DNA from: Tisiphia sp964030975
GTDB taxonomy: Bacteria; Pseudomonadota; Alphaproteobacteria; Rickettsiales; Rickettsiaceae
Length of the DNA stretch: 64,000 bases
Direction of reading: 5' to 3'
Assembly (NCBI RefSeq): GCF_964030975.1
Contig: NZ_CAXIQH010000001.1
Span: forward strand, 1,488,001 to 1,552,000
Program-made: the position numbers and the translations under genes
In this document: piece after piece, positions 8,980 to 18,663 of the stretch
How positions within the stretch are numbered: the stretch's first letter is position 1
Layout: every line of letters begins with the position of its first letter
The notes under the pieces: generated by a model
What the model was told of the DNA's origin: nothing
Databases searched by the model: none
Seen by the model: the letters and a program-made list of their open reading frames with translations, nothing else

Positions 8980-9228
8980 GTGATGCCAGACTTAACATCT
9001 ATTGAAAATATGAGCTTTGAAGCAGCTTTAGCTGAACTAAAAGAAATTGTAAAAAAAGTTGATACAGGAGAGGAAAGTTTAGATTCATCAATTAGTAGCT
9101 TTGAAAGAGGAGTTTTACTAAAAGATCACTGTGAAAAAAAGCTACAAGCCGCTAGATTGAAAATTGAAAAGATCACTAAGCAGGCAGATTCGACTATTGT
9201 TATAGAAAAGATAGAACCAACTAGCTAA
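8980..9228 (+). CDS. xseB: Exodeoxyribonuclease VII small subunit
   Basis: 82-residue helical subunit of ExoVII, which trims single-stranded DNA with XseA. The family signature SFEAALAELKEIVKKVDTGE and the coiled region FERGVLLKDHCEKKLQAARL are both clear. GTG at 8980 and ATG at 8983 are both possible starts; GGAGAG lies just upstream. XseA is not in the window. Confidence 0.93.
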   Translation: MMPDLTSIENMSFEAALAELKEIVKKVDTGEESLDSSISSFERGVLLKDHCEKKLQAARLKIEKITKQADSTIVIEKIEPTS

Positions 9229-9262
9229 GGGCGGTTATTGGCAGAGGTTCATGATTATTAAT

Positions 9263-9787
9263 CTATACAAAGGTTTCATGACATAGACTATCACTACCTT
9301 CTCCTGTAGATACAACAGTATCTTCTCCCCCTATAAATCCAGACTGAGTAATAATAATAGAGTCTGTATTGACAACAGCATTGTTAATATTTGGGAACAA
9401 TAAATCTTGTATCTGGAACAATTCAGAACTATTTTGACACTTACTCAAGATGTCATCACGATCATCTGTAGCTGCCTCCTTAATTACTTTAAGATAAAGT
9501 AACGGCAAGTCTTTTAGAGGTAATAGTTCATTACTGAGGATACTAATAATATGTTTTTTGTGCTCTAGCTCGTCTCCTATTTTTCTTAGCTTCATTTTAT
9601 GTAAAACACATAATATCTTTTTTACTTGTTCATCATACTCTGGTGGCACATGATCTGTTGCTTTAGCTAAATGATTTGAGAATGCTAAATTCTTTGATAC
9701 TGTATTAAAGAATCCTATAGTAAACGAATCGAAAAGGGAATTATTGATAAGATCGAACTCTAAATTGTTCATTTTGTTTTTGCTCAT
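9263..9787 (-). CDS. Hypothetical protein
   Basis: 174 residues, mostly helical and soluble with a low-complexity, Gly/Ser/Thr-rich C-terminus (about 140-174). I do not recognise the family. No signal peptide or membrane helix is seen. It stands alone between xseB and ubiD, convergent with xseB; an ATG at 9787 and a second one at residue 6 are both plausible starts. Codon use looks like its neighbours. Confidence 0.6.
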   Translation of the reverse strand: MSKNKMNNLEFDLINNSLFDSFTIGFFNTVSKNLAFSNHLAKATDHVPPEYDEQVKKILCVLHKMKLRKIGDELEHKKHIISILSNELLPLKDLPLLYLKVIKEAATDDRDDILSKCQNSSELFQIQDLLFPNINNAVVNTDSIIITQSGFIGGEDTVVSTGEGSDSLCHETFV

Positions 9788-9821
9788 TGGTATATCTCTA
9801 TTTAATTAATATTAGTAACTA

Positions 9822-9959
9822 TAGTGAAACCTATTGAATTAGGTGATACACACTTTGTGTCATACCTTGCGTAAGCAGGTATCTAGATTCCCGCCGCAGC
9901 TAGGAATGACAACTTACAATCGTTATGTTTTTTATCACCTAATCCTATGGGCATAACTA
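9822..9959. repeat. 136-bp-class MITE-like element (copy 3)
   Basis: Both termini are intact and TA flanks at 9820-9821 and 9960-9961. It is 138 bp because of small core differences. Confidence 0.82.
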
Positions 9960-10030
9960 TACCTTCTAACTTTCGACAGTTGTGGTATCCAAGCCTCAAA
10001 TGATTTGAGTATAAATACTAATCTTGTTAG

Positions 10031-11512
10031 CTATATACCAAGCATATCCCAAATTTTGTCAATTTTTTCAATGACTTCGTTAGTCATTTCTATTTTCTTA
10101 CCCCAAGCTCTATTAGTCTCTGGGGATATTTTATTAGTTGCATCTATCCCCATTTTACTACCGAGACCCGATACAGGTGATGCAAAATCAAGATAATCTA
10201 TTGGTGAATTATCAATAAAAGTAGTATCTCTAGAAGGATCGCTCCTAGTTGAGATTGCCCAAACCACTTCCTTCCAGTCACGAATATCTATATCATCATC
10301 TACCACAATAATAAATTTGGTATACATGAATTGTCTTAAAAACGACCATACTCCCATCATTATTCTTTTTGCATGACCTGGATAAGCTTTGCGGATAGAT
10401 ACAATGGCAATTCTGTAAGAACAACCTTCAGGTGGCAACCAAAAATCGACGATCTCTGGAAATTGTTGCTGAACTATAGGAATAAATATTTCATTTAATG
10501 CCACACCGAGTATAGATGGTTCATCTGGAGCTTTGCCAGTATAAGTACTTAAGTATATAGGTTGCTTTTTCATGGTAATAGTCTTTACGTTAAAGACTGG
10601 GAAATATTCAACATCATTATAGTAACCTGTATGATCACCAAATGGCCCTTCTGGTAGATATTCATCAAAACTTACATGCCCCTCAATAACAATTTCGCTA
10701 TGAGCCGGCACTTTCATATCTATACTGACACAATTTACCAGTTCAATTGACTTACCTCTTAATAATCCAGCAAAATTATACTCAGACATATTATCAGGTA
10801 GCGGCATAACAGCCGCCATAGTCACAGCAGGGCTTGCCCCAATGACCACTGCAGCAGGAAAAGGTTCTTGCCTTGCCGATGATTGCCAACGTTTATGTTG
10901 CTGAGCTCCACCTCGCATTTTAAGCCAACGCATAATAAGTTTGTTATGCCCTACTACTTGCATTCGATATATACCAAGGTTAAAATTATCTATCTTCTCT
11001 AGACTAGGTCCTTTAGTAACAATTATTGACCAAGTAATTAGTGGCGAAATATCAAGAGGCCAACAGGTTTGTATCGGCAATATATTAACATCAGGATCAT
11101 CAATTATAACTTCCTGACAAGGAGCTTTTGATAACATTTTTGGCGACATAGCCAACATTCTCTTTGCCAATGGCAACATGGCAAAGGTTTCTTTAAAGGA
11201 AGAAGGTAGTTCGGGGGCTTTAAGAAAAGCTAGTAATTCACCGAATTTCCTCAAATCTTCTTTATGTTTCAAGCCAAGTCCCAAGGCGATTCGCTCAGTA
11301 CTAGCATATAAATTAGTTAAAACTGGTATACCAGACTTAGTTCCATCGTTTTTAATAACATTTTCAAACAGCAAAGCTGGACCGTCTTTTATTAAAAGTC
11401 TTCTACTGATTTCTGTTATTTCAAGGTTAGATGATACAGGGTAGGATATACGCTTAAGAAGCCCATTTTGCTCTAAAGGTTTTAGGAATTGCGGTAAATC
11501 TTGGAAACTCAT
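10031..11512 (-). CDS. ubiD: UbiD-family decarboxylase
   Basis: 493-residue prenylated-FMN decarboxylase, expected to remove the carboxyl group of 3-polyprenyl-4-hydroxybenzoate in ubiquinone synthesis. Characteristic stretches are visible: INTLPIQTCWPLD-like INILPIQTCWP region (about 122-133), NLGIYRMQVVG (about 177-187), EGPFGDHTGYYN (about 290-301, with the catalytic-loop acidic residues) and IVVDDDIDIRDW (about 405-416). It overlaps the upstream permease gene by 4 bp, implying co-translation. The UbiX flavin prenyltransferase it needs is not in the window. Confidence 0.94.
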   Translation of the reverse strand: MSFQDLPQFLKPLEQNGLLKRISYPVSSNLEITEISRRLLIKDGPALLFENVIKNDGTKSGIPVLTNLYASTERIALGLGLKHKEDLRKFGELLAFLKAPELPSSFKETFAMLPLAKRMLAMSPKMLSKAPCQEVIIDDPDVNILPIQTCWPLDISPLITWSIIVTKGPSLEKIDNFNLGIYRMQVVGHNKLIMRWLKMRGGAQQHKRWQSSARQEPFPAAVVIGASPAVTMAAVMPLPDNMSEYNFAGLLRGKSIELVNCVSIDMKVPAHSEIVIEGHVSFDEYLPEGPFGDHTGYYNDVEYFPVFNVKTITMKKQPIYLSTYTGKAPDEPSILGVALNEIFIPIVQQQFPEIVDFWLPPEGCSYRIAIVSIRKAYPGHAKRIMMGVWSFLRQFMYTKFIIVVDDDIDIRDWKEVVWAISTRSDPSRDTTFIDNSPIDYLDFASPVSGLGSKMGIDATNKISPETNRAWGKKIEMTNEVIEKIDKIWDMLGI

Positions 11513-12591
11513 ATAGTTCTACGGAAATATAAATATAGACTTAAAATAATAGCAATAATAATATTAGCATAACAAGCAAAGATAAAATTTAAATCTTTCG
11601 AAGCAAGATTTTGTAATAGAAAATGTAAGTATGTAATAATTATGGCAGAAAGTGCAGTAATTAAAATCTGTCTTAAACTAGATTTTTTATTATAAGGCTG
11701 CTGTAAAAAAACAGATAATGTTAGAAAAACCAGTACAAAATTATACATAGGCCAAATCAATCTTTGATGCCCCTCAGCAATTAATTTAATCTTCCTCTGT
11801 TCTGATAAAATATTGTTGGGTTTTAACAATTCATCAATATAATACTCATTGATTTCTCGATTATACTTCTCCCTTACCAATTTTTTACCATCATTACTAA
11901 CTAATTCTACGGTTAGAACTTCGAATAATAAATTATTCAAATTACCATTATGATCATATACCTGCCTAACTCCATTTTTTAACTGAAAAGACGAAATGTT
12001 ATTATATATTTTAAACACCCCTAATTTAGAAAACAAGATTGCATGATTATCACGCTTGCGATTATCAAAAATGATTAAACTTTTCATAGTACCATCAGGT
12101 AATTTTTTATCAAAATAAACTGTTATATCTTTAGAGATTGTATTAAATGTTTTCTCATCTAGCATATTGGATGCATAATTATTCTTCATGAAAGTAATAT
12201 CTGATTTAAGCTTATTATAAGATAATGGCAATACACTAGTCGAAATATAATAAGAAAATAACGTAACTATCAGAGATACCATCAATGCTGGGCTAGCTAG
12301 TTGGATATTATTTAATCCCAGATTTTGTAAAATAATTATCTGACGTCTCTCGCTCAAAGCATTATAAGTATAAATAACAGCAATAACAGTTGTAAAAGGT
12401 AACAAAATAAACAACAAAGATGGTATAACTAAAATAATTAAATTTAAGAAATCCTGAACTTTTATTCCCCTATCAATTAAGTACAACATATTTAATATCT
12501 GAGTAATCCATACAAGGCTAGTAACTGAGAAAATAATTATTACCAAGGATGGTACTATATTTTTTATTATATAACGTTTATATATCAACAT
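11509..12591 (-). CDS. lptF: LptF/LptG-family LPS export permease
   Basis: 360-residue YjgP/YjgQ permease with membrane helices near the N-terminus (about 12-35, 50-75, 100-120), a periplasmic beta-rich middle (about 125-265) and three C-terminal helices (about 275-355). These proteins form the LptB2FG ABC extractor that lifts lipopolysaccharide from the inner membrane. LNLIILVIPSLLFILLPF and the ALSERRQIIILQNLG coupling helix are typical. LptF is favoured over LptG by general impression only. Overlaps ubiD by 4 bp. Confidence 0.85.
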   Translation of the reverse strand: MLIYKRYIIKNIVPSLVIIIFSVTSLVWITQILNMLYLIDRGIKVQDFLNLIILVIPSLLFILLPFTTVIAVIYTYNALSERRQIIILQNLGLNNIQLASPALMVSLIVTLFSYYISTSVLPLSYNKLKSDITFMKNNYASNMLDEKTFNTISKDITVYFDKKLPDGTMKSLIIFDNRKRDNHAILFSKLGVFKIYNNISSFQLKNGVRQVYDHNGNLNNLLFEVLTVELVSNDGKKLVREKYNREINEYYIDELLKPNNILSEQRKIKLIAEGHQRLIWPMYNFVLVFLTLSVFLQQPYNKKSSLRQILITALSAIIITYLHFLLQNLASKDLNFIFACYANIIIAIILSLYLYFRRTI

Positions 12592-12722
12592 TCTGTAATC
12601 AATTTATAGGCTTTCAAATATGTATACTCAGTAGTATACCCTATTTATTTTCTCCACTAAGTGAAAAAATAATAATATCTGTTCCTTTAAAGAATTATTT
12701 TTTACGCTAACCAGTTAAGGTT

Positions 12723-12977
12723 CTATATTTTCTTCACGAGATCGCCACAATTTTTGGGCATACGATAATAGACGGTCTTATATGATTGCTCACTATTTGG
12801 GAATTTTCGTTCCCTAATCGAAAAACTACCAAAACCTCTAATTTCAATACGGTGTTGCTCAGCTAAGCTAGATTGTAAATAATCCAAAACCAAATCTACA
12901 GAATCTTTTATATCTGCCTTAGAAAGATAACTAAGATTCTCCGATATTTTATTTACTAGGTCAGACTTCTTTGCCAT
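12723..12977 (-). CDS. HU/IHF-family DNA-binding protein
   Basis: 84-residue histone-like protein. The N-terminal helical body (KKSDLVNKISENLSYLSKAD) and the GFGSFSIRERK strand are typical, but the beta-arm region is short and lacks the usual RNPxTG consensus (here KFPNSEQSYKTVYYRMPK), so it is about 10 residues shorter than HU or IHF. It could be an IHF-beta homolog with a degenerate arm. It starts 3 bp after the sppA stop on the same strand. Confidence 0.85.
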   Translation of the reverse strand: MAKKSDLVNKISENLSYLSKADIKDSVDLVLDYLQSSLAEQHRIEIRGFGSFSIRERKFPNSEQSYKTVYYRMPKNCGDLVKKI

Positions 12978-12980
12978 AAA

Positions 12981-13894
12981 TCAAAAAATTGCTCCCAACC
13001 CTTGAAATTTATTTTTGAAGAAACCTGGCAAAATACTATCAAAATCTTCCATAATAATTTCAAGGAATTTTGGTTTAGGTTTTATTCTAAATTCTTTTAC
13101 CTTTAAACTTTTATCAATCTTTTTTATTTCCTGTAACCATTTAATCGCATCATCCTGCGATCCCACAGCATCAACAAGCTTTATCTTCAAAGCTTGACGA
13201 CCAGAATATATCCGACCATCCGCTATTTCTCTAACTTTTTCAATTGGTATATTCCTTCTTAAAGCAACTAGTTCAATAAAATAATCATAAGTATCCTGTA
13301 CGTTGGACATTATAGCCTGGCGAACAGCTTCTGTGACTTTCTCAGTAGGATTAGGAGCTGCCTTTAATTCTCCAGATTTAAAATTATTAAAGGTAATACC
13401 TAAAGTCTTTGCTAAATCTGTGACTTCTAAAGTTTGAAAAATTACACCAATTGACCCGGTAATCGTCCCATTATGACTAATTATATAATCACCGCCTAAG
13501 GATATCAAATATCCTCCACTTGCCGCCAATGTACCCATAACAACTACCACCGTTTTTTTGCCGATATTTTTCTAAGCATATTATAGATTTTCTCCGAACC
13601 AACAACAGTTCCGCCAGGAGAATTGACATTAACCACTAGAGCAGTAATCTGATCATCATCAATGATTTTTTCCAATCTTGCATCACGTTTTGCATCTTCA
13701 AAAATGATGTCTTCTATTGAAACCGCAGCTATATATTTACTATTAGTAGGCACATATTCATAACCAGTTAAATCAAATCGCTTAATTATACCCACAATTA
13801 ATACTATAAACATAAAAATTGTTGCTAGCTTCCAAAGTATTAATTTTGATTTATTTTGCTTTCTTTCAATTAGGTAATCAGGAGTTATTGTCAT
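12981..13894 (-). pseudogene. sppA: Signal peptide peptidase SppA, frameshifted
   Basis: Two overlapping frames (13544-13894 and 12981-13550) together encode a normal ~304-residue S49 protease: an N-terminal membrane anchor (about 20-40), the VNSPGGTV motif and the ASGGYLISLGGDYI region with the catalytic Ser. The frames break at a run of seven A (13553-13559 on the plus strand as T); eight would fuse them as ...AKKTVVVVMG. SppA degrades cleaved signal peptides. Either the gene is dead, the run is misread, or transcriptional slippage at the A run restores some protein. Confidence 0.88.
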
Positions 13895-13976
13895 TAATTT
13901 ACTATTATCTGTTTCGTTGATTTTTTCTTAATGTTCTTATCAAACATATTATAGCTAACCAAGACTAGCATTACTT

Positions 13977-14072
13977 CGTCATTGCGAGGAGGAATGAGAC
14001 TACGAAGCAATCCATTTCTAATTATTTTTCTGGATTGCTTCGTCGCTACTACAGTAGCTTCTCGCAATGACG
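13977..14072. repeat. ~96-bp palindromic element
   Basis: CGTCATTGCGAGGAGG at the left and CTTCTCGCAATGACG at the right, with GAAGCAATCCA/TGGATTGCTTC arms inside. Lies between sppA and smpB. Confidence 0.85.
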
Positions 14073-14092
14073 GAGTATTACTAAGTAAACTA

Positions 14093-14551
14093 TTACTTCA
14101 CTCGCATAATCCGCCCTTGATCCCTTTTCCAATCTTGTTCTTTAATTGTCTGTCTCTTATCATGTAATTTTTTACCTTTTGCTATGCCTAGCTCAACTTT
14201 CACTTTATTTTTCTTATTGAAATATAAAGAAAGAGCAACAAGAGTATAACCTTTCAGACGAATCTTACCAATTATTTTTTTTATCTCACTCGAATTAAGA
14301 AGCAACTTGCGTGTCCTTCTAGTCGAATGATTAAACCTGTTGGCTTTTTCATATTCCGCAATATGACAATTATACAAAAATACTTCATTTGCCGAATTTT
14401 CGGCATGACTATCTTCTATACTGGCTTTTCCTTGACGCAATGATTTAACTTCACTACCAGTCAATATTATGCCAGCTTCAATTTTTTCTTCAATAAAGTA
14501 ATTGAAATATGCCTTCTTATTTTGAGCTATTACTTTTTTATATTCCGACAT
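14093..14551 (-). CDS. smpB: SsrA-binding protein SmpB
   Basis: 152-residue tmRNA partner for ribosome rescue. GIILTGSEVKSLRQGKASIEDS (beginning at about residue 28) and the basic C-terminal tail HDKRQTIKEQDWKRDQGRIM, which enters the decoding centre, are diagnostic. It overlaps the dapA 3' end by 14 bp and follows it on the same strand. Confidence 0.97.
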   Translation of the reverse strand: MSEYKKVIAQNKKAYFNYFIEEKIEAGIILTGSEVKSLRQGKASIEDSHAENSANEVFLYNCHIAEYEKANRFNHSTRRTRKLLLNSSEIKKIIGKIRLKGYTLVALSLYFNKKNKVKVELGIAKGKKLHDKRQTIKEQDWKRDQGRIMRVK

Positions 14552-15416
14552 AGTCCATAGCTTTATTTATTTTCTCCTCGGTAACGACGTTAGCTGAAGT
14601 TAAAGGAAGCCTTAACTCATTAGAGCATAACCCTAATTTTACCGCAGCATATTTTACCGGTATTGGGTTGGCTTCTGCAAATAATGCCTTATATATAGGT
14701 AATAATTGCTGTTGGATTTGCAGAGCTTCTTGATAATTACCATCACGACAATTATCTTGTAATTTCTTACACAAACCAGGCACTATATTAGATGCAACAG
14801 AAACGCACCCTACCCCCGAATGGGCATTATAAGATAACGCTAACTCATCATTACCACACAATAAATTAAAATCTTTGACCATAGCCCTAATTCGTAAGGG
14901 GCGTTCTAAATCGTTACCAGCATCTTTAAGAGCCACAATACGTGATAGTTTACTGAGCCTAATTATCGTATCATCAGAGAAGTCAACCAAAGTTCTACTA
15001 GGTACTGAATATAACATTATTGGCAAATTACTTGCATTATGGATAGTTTCAAAATGCAAATAGATTCCTTCTTGAGTTGGCTTTACGTAAGAAGGAATAC
15101 TACACATAAACCCATCAACTGGAATTTTTGTACATATTTGTACCATATCTACGGCTACACTAGTAGTCATAGCTGAGCAACCAGCTATGACTGGCATACG
15201 CTTATTAGTAATTTCCATAACTGCTTGTAACAAAGATTGATATTCCTGTAAAGTTAAGCTAGTTCCTTCACCAGTAGAACCAGCAACCACTATCCCATCA
15301 ACTTTATTAGCAATTTGATAGTTAATTATCTTCTCCACAGAAGCAAAATCTAATTTATTATCCTTAAAAGGAGTTATTATAGCTGTAATAACCCCTTTGA
15401 ATATATTGTTTTTCAT
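14538..15416 (-). CDS. dapA: 4-hydroxy-tetrahydrodipicolinate synthase
   Basis: 292-residue TIM-barrel aldolase condensing pyruvate and aspartate semialdehyde in the lysine/diaminopimelate pathway, which supplies peptidoglycan. The substrate loop GSTGEGTSL (about 46-54), the tyrosine in MLYSVPSRT (about 134-142) and the Schiff-base lysine in IVALKDAGND (about 159-168) are present. Transcription probably continues into smpB. Confidence 0.96.
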   Translation of the reverse strand: MKNNIFKGVITAIITPFKDNKLDFASVEKIINYQIANKVDGIVVAGSTGEGTSLTLQEYQSLLQAVMEITNKRMPVIAGCSAMTTSVAVDMVQICTKIPVDGFMCSIPSYVKPTQEGIYLHFETIHNASNLPIMLYSVPSRTLVDFSDDTIIRLSKLSRIVALKDAGNDLERPLRIRAMVKDFNLLCGNDELALSYNAHSGVGCVSVASNIVPGLCKKLQDNCRDGNYQEALQIQQQLLPIYKALFAEANPIPVKYAAVKLGLCSNELRLPLTSANVVTEEKINKAMDYVGI

Positions 15417-15505
15417 AAGTACCGCTTAAATTTATATCATTCTCATTATATTAGCTAACCCGGCTAACATTACTCTGTCATTGCGAGGAGTGCATAAGCC
15501 CCAGA

Positions 15506-15587
15506 CGTCATTGCGAGAAGACCGTAGGTCGACGAAGCAATCCAAGAGCATGGATTGCCACGACCACTATGTGGTCTCGCAATGACA
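15506..15587. repeat. ~90-bp palindromic element
   Basis: CGTCATTGCGAGAAGACC at left and GGTCTCGCAATGACA at right, with GACGAAGCAATCCA inside. Confidence 0.85.
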
Positions 15588-15604
15588 GAAGTACTTTTAT
15601 CCAG

Positions 15605-15700
15605 CGTCATTGCGAGGAGCTACTTTAGTAGCAACGAAGCAATCCATAAAGGTAACCCAAAATGGATTGCTTCGTCGGCTCATACCTCCTCGCAATGACG
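15605..15700. repeat. 96-bp palindromic element
   Basis: CGTCATTGCGAGGAGC and CTCCTCGCAATGACG termini; GAAGCAATCCAT and ATGGATTGCTTC inner arms. Only 17 bp after the preceding copy, giving a tandem pair. Confidence 0.87.
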
Positions 15701-15732
15701 TATTTATCTATAACTCGTTATTATATCACTAT

Positions 15733-16641
15733 TTATTTGTACACTAAGTCTTTATATTCTTTTTTTAACAAATTAGTAATTTTACTATCTTCAAAGATAA
15801 TATTTTGCTCACCAAGGTTAATCGATTTAATCCCCTTAACTTCAGCAACTGTACCTGTCATAAAACATTCACTAAACTCCCCTACCCTATTTGGAGTTAT
15901 GTACTCTTCTGTAACCTTGATATTTAAATCATTAGCAAGTTTTATAATCGTTTGACGTGTTATACCATTTAAAGAACTATCAGCTATCGGAGTGAATAAT
16001 TGCTCATCTTTAACAAAGAAGATATTTGCTGTAGTGCATTCAGCAACATACCCCCGCCAATCTAATAAAATTGCATCATCATACCCCAAAGACTTAGCTT
16101 CTTTCTGACATACTATCATCATATTATAATGTCCTGATGATTTACATTGTGGTGGCAGTGAGTTTGGATGACATTTTCGCCAACGGGCAATATGCACCCT
16201 TAAATCACCAGAAGGTCTAAGAGTTGATGGAACAGCAGCGATTAATAAATTAACCGATAAATTTGTATTAGTCAGATTAAGAGATTCACTACCAAACCAA
16301 ATTAATGGACGAATATACGCATCTTTAATATTATTCTTTGTTATAAGTAGCTGATGAGCTTTTATAATGTCTTCAAAACTATATGGCACCTCTATACTTA
16401 AAGTTCTTGCTGACTCTATCAAGCGTTGCGTATGCTCTTCTAATTTAAAAATTTTACCATCATATGCTTTCTCTCCTTCAAAAACTCCACCAGAATAATG
16501 TAAACCATGAGTAAGGGCGTGTATCTTAGCTTCCTGCCAAGCAATAAATCTACCATTAATCCAAATATAACCTGATAGATGATTAAGATTTTTAAACGGC
16601 TTTTCAGGCAGTATATTTTCTTGTATTATTGTCATTGTCAA
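15733..16641 (-). CDS. ilvE: Branched-chain amino acid aminotransferase
   Basis: 302-residue fold-type IV PLP enzyme that interconverts Leu/Ile/Val and their keto acids. It shows HALTHGLHYSGGVFEGEKAY (about 42-61), the lysine region PPQCKSSGHYN (about 153-163) and the phosphate-binding segments ECTTANIFFV and SSLNGITRQTI (about 190-228). MTMTIIQ gives two possible starts (16641 and 16635). It is divergent from ompR with a 47-bp gap that must hold both promoters. The rest of the branched-chain pathway is not present here. Confidence 0.93.
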   Translation of the reverse strand: MTMTIIQENILPEKPFKNLNHLSGYIWINGRFIAWQEAKIHALTHGLHYSGGVFEGEKAYDGKIFKLEEHTQRLIESARTLSIEVPYSFEDIIKAHQLLITKNNIKDAYIRPLIWFGSESLNLTNTNLSVNLLIAAVPSTLRPSGDLRVHIARWRKCHPNSLPPQCKSSGHYNMMIVCQKEAKSLGYDDAILLDWRGYVAECTTANIFFVKDEQLFTPIADSSLNGITRQTIIKLANDLNIKVTEEYITPNRVGEFSECFMTGTVAEVKGIKSINLGEQNIIFEDSKITNLLKKEYKDLVYK

Positions 16642-16688
16642 TATTTCATTATTAAACTATAGTAATTTTTATCACCGAGAATTTATTT

Positions 16689-17369
16689 ATGCAAAGCTCG
16701 AAACCCCATATTCTTGTAGTTGATGATGATACTAGAATACAAAAACTTTTAAAACAGTTTTTATATAAAAACGGCTTTTTAGTATCAACAACGCATTCTG
16801 TCGAAGGAGCCGAGGAATTATTAAAATCCTCTATTTATGACTTAATTATTTTAGACGTCATGTTGCCAAATGTTACAGGACTTGATTTTGCCAAAACTAT
16901 AAGAGCTACTAAAGACCTTGTGCCAATTGTTATGCTAACTGCCCTGTCAGAACCCAATGATCGTATCAAGGGCTTAGAAGCCGGGGCATCAGATTATCTA
17001 ACTAAACCTTTCGAACCAAAAGAATTATTACTAAGAATCAATAATCTATTAAATAGCTACAATAATTATAAAAAACAAGATAAAATCAAACGATTAGGCG
17101 ATAATTATTATAATTTCGAGTCAAAGGAATTTATAAAAAACAATCAACTTGTACCATTAAGCTCTACAGAGCAAAAATTGCTAGAAGTGTTATTAACAAA
17201 CATTGGGCAAGAAATGAAACGTGATGAGTTATCAAAAATAATGGGCGGTCTTAGCCCACGTTCTATCGATGTACAGATTGTCAGAATAAGAAGTAAGATT
17301 GAAGATGATCCTAAAGAACCAAAATATCTAAAAACCATTCGGAATAGCGGATATGCTATCTATACATAA
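16689..17369 (+). CDS. ompR: OmpR-family response regulator
   Basis: 226-residue two-component regulator. The receiver has the acidic pair VVDDDTR (about 10-16), phospho-acceptor Asp in LIILDVMLP (about 57-60) and the lysine in YLTKPF; the C-terminal winged-helix carries SSTEQKLLEVLLTNIGQ and ends NSGYAIYT. Its stop lies 17 bp inside the sensor kinase gene, so both are translated together. Confidence 0.93.
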   Translation: MQSSKPHILVVDDDTRIQKLLKQFLYKNGFLVSTTHSVEGAEELLKSSIYDLIILDVMLPNVTGLDFAKTIRATKDLVPIVMLTALSEPNDRIKGLEAGASDYLTKPFEPKELLLRINNLLNSYNNYKKQDKIKRLGDNYYNFESKEFIKNNQLVPLSSTEQKLLEVLLTNIGQEMKRDELSKIMGGLSPRSIDVQIVRIRSKIEDDPKEPKYLKTIRNSGYAIYT

Positions 17370-18663
17370 ATTTATACCACAAACCTTACTAGCTAGATTT
17401 GTACTCATTATCATTGTTCCAACATTAATAGGACAAATTCTAGCAGTGTTTTTATTCTATGATCGTCACTGGTATAATGTTTCTTATTATACTAGCAATA
17501 TTATTGCTAATGAGATTATTTCCCTTCTTGAAAAAGAAGAGAATAATCTATTAGAAAAGAATAACATAGCGACAAATTATTTAAATTTATCGTATCAGTT
17601 TTATCCAGAATTAACCTTGCCACGTAAACAACCTAGAATTAGTGAAGAATTAGAAATTTTTAAAAATATCATTAACGTAAAAATTAATAAAAATAATATA
17701 GTAAAGCTTAATGATACAGGAAGAATTGAAGTACTATTTCAATTAACCGATGGTTTAATAAAAATAACTTTTCCAGCAAAATTATTGATGAATCCAACTG
17801 CCTATATTTTTGTCTTATGGTTAATTTTCTTAACTATTTTACTACTTTCTGTTTCCTTAATCTTCTCTAAAAACCAAATTAAATCCATCTTAATTCTTGC
17901 AGATGCTGCTGATCAATTCGGGCAAGGAATTACAAAATTGCAAACATTTAAACCTTCTGGTGCAAAAGAAATAAAAAAGGCTGGCTTTGCTTTTCTTAAA
18001 ATGAAAGAACGAATTGAAAAACAAATTAGCAAAAGAACTAGAATGCTTGCTATGATTTCGCATGATTTATGTACTCCTTTAACTAGAATGAAGTTACAAT
18101 TAGAGTTAATGAAAGAATCTGAGGAAACAGAAGGTCTTAGGGAAGATATAGTGGCTATGCAACAAATGATAAAATCATATCTTGACTTTGCTAGAGGGGA
18201 AAATGGAGAAGAAACTCAAATAATCGAGTTATCTTCTTGGATATCAAATATCATAAATAAATGGTCTATTGCCAATATTGAGCTGATTGCAACAGAGCTA
18301 GTAGAAGTACAAATTAAGCCTACCACCTTTGAACGTGCAATATCTAACATAATAAATAACGCGATAAAATATTCTACAAAAACAAAAATTACTATATGTT
18401 CTACCTCTACTAATGTAATAATACAGATTGAAGATAATGGAATTGGTATAAAGGATGAAGAGAAATTATTAGTATTTAAAGCATTTTATCGTTCAGATAA
18501 ATCACGTTCACTTAATAATTCAGGGAATGTTGGGCTTGGTCTTGCTATTACTAAAGAAATAATTATTGATCATGGTGGTACAATATCTTTGCAGGATAGT
18601 AAAACTTTAGGTGGTTTATTGGTTGAAATTTCGCTGCCTATAGCTACCCAGAAAAGATTTTAG
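17353..18663 (+). CDS. envZ: EnvZ-like sensor histidine kinase
   Basis: 436 residues: membrane helix (about 12-35), periplasmic domain (about 36-150), second helix (about 152-172), HAMP segment and kinase core. The H box is MLAMISHDLCTPLTRMK (about 233-249, His about 239), N box NIINNAIKYS (about 336-345), G1 EDNGIGI and G2 NVGLGLAI. It would phosphorylate the overlapping OmpR partner. The signal sensed is unknown. Confidence 0.93.
   Translation: MLSIHKFIPQTLLARFVLIIIVPTLIGQILAVFLFYDRHWYNVSYYTSNIIANEIISLLEKEENNLLEKNNIATNYLNLSYQFYPELTLPRKQPRISEELEIFKNIINVKINKNNIVKLNDTGRIEVLFQLTDGLIKITFPAKLLMNPTAYIFVLWLIFLTILLLSVSLIFSKNQIKSILILADAADQFGQGITKLQTFKPSGAKEIKKAGFAFLKMKERIEKQISKRTRMLAMISHDLCTPLTRMKLQLELMKESEETEGLREDIVAMQQMIKSYLDFARGENGEETQIIELSSWISNIINKWSIANIELIATELVEVQIKPTTFERAISNIINNAIKYSTKTKITICSTSTNVIIQIEDNGIGIKDEEKLLVFKAFYRSDKSRSLNNSGNVGLGLAITKEIIIDHGGTISLQDSKTLGGLLVEISLPIATQKRF

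Larger units (their letters stand above)
15417..15732. other. Spacer dapA/ilvE composed of palindromes
   Basis: Holds a truncated left end of the palindrome (about 15477-15500) and two complete copies (15506-15587 and 15605-15700). No gene is seen; short plus-strand frames here are translations of the palindromes. Confidence 0.75.

Noticed and set aside
13982..14167. Short frames translating as SLRGA...PPRND-type peptides in spacers
   Set aside because: They are simply the palindromic repeat read in its open frame; only the ccmF copy lies inside a real gene.
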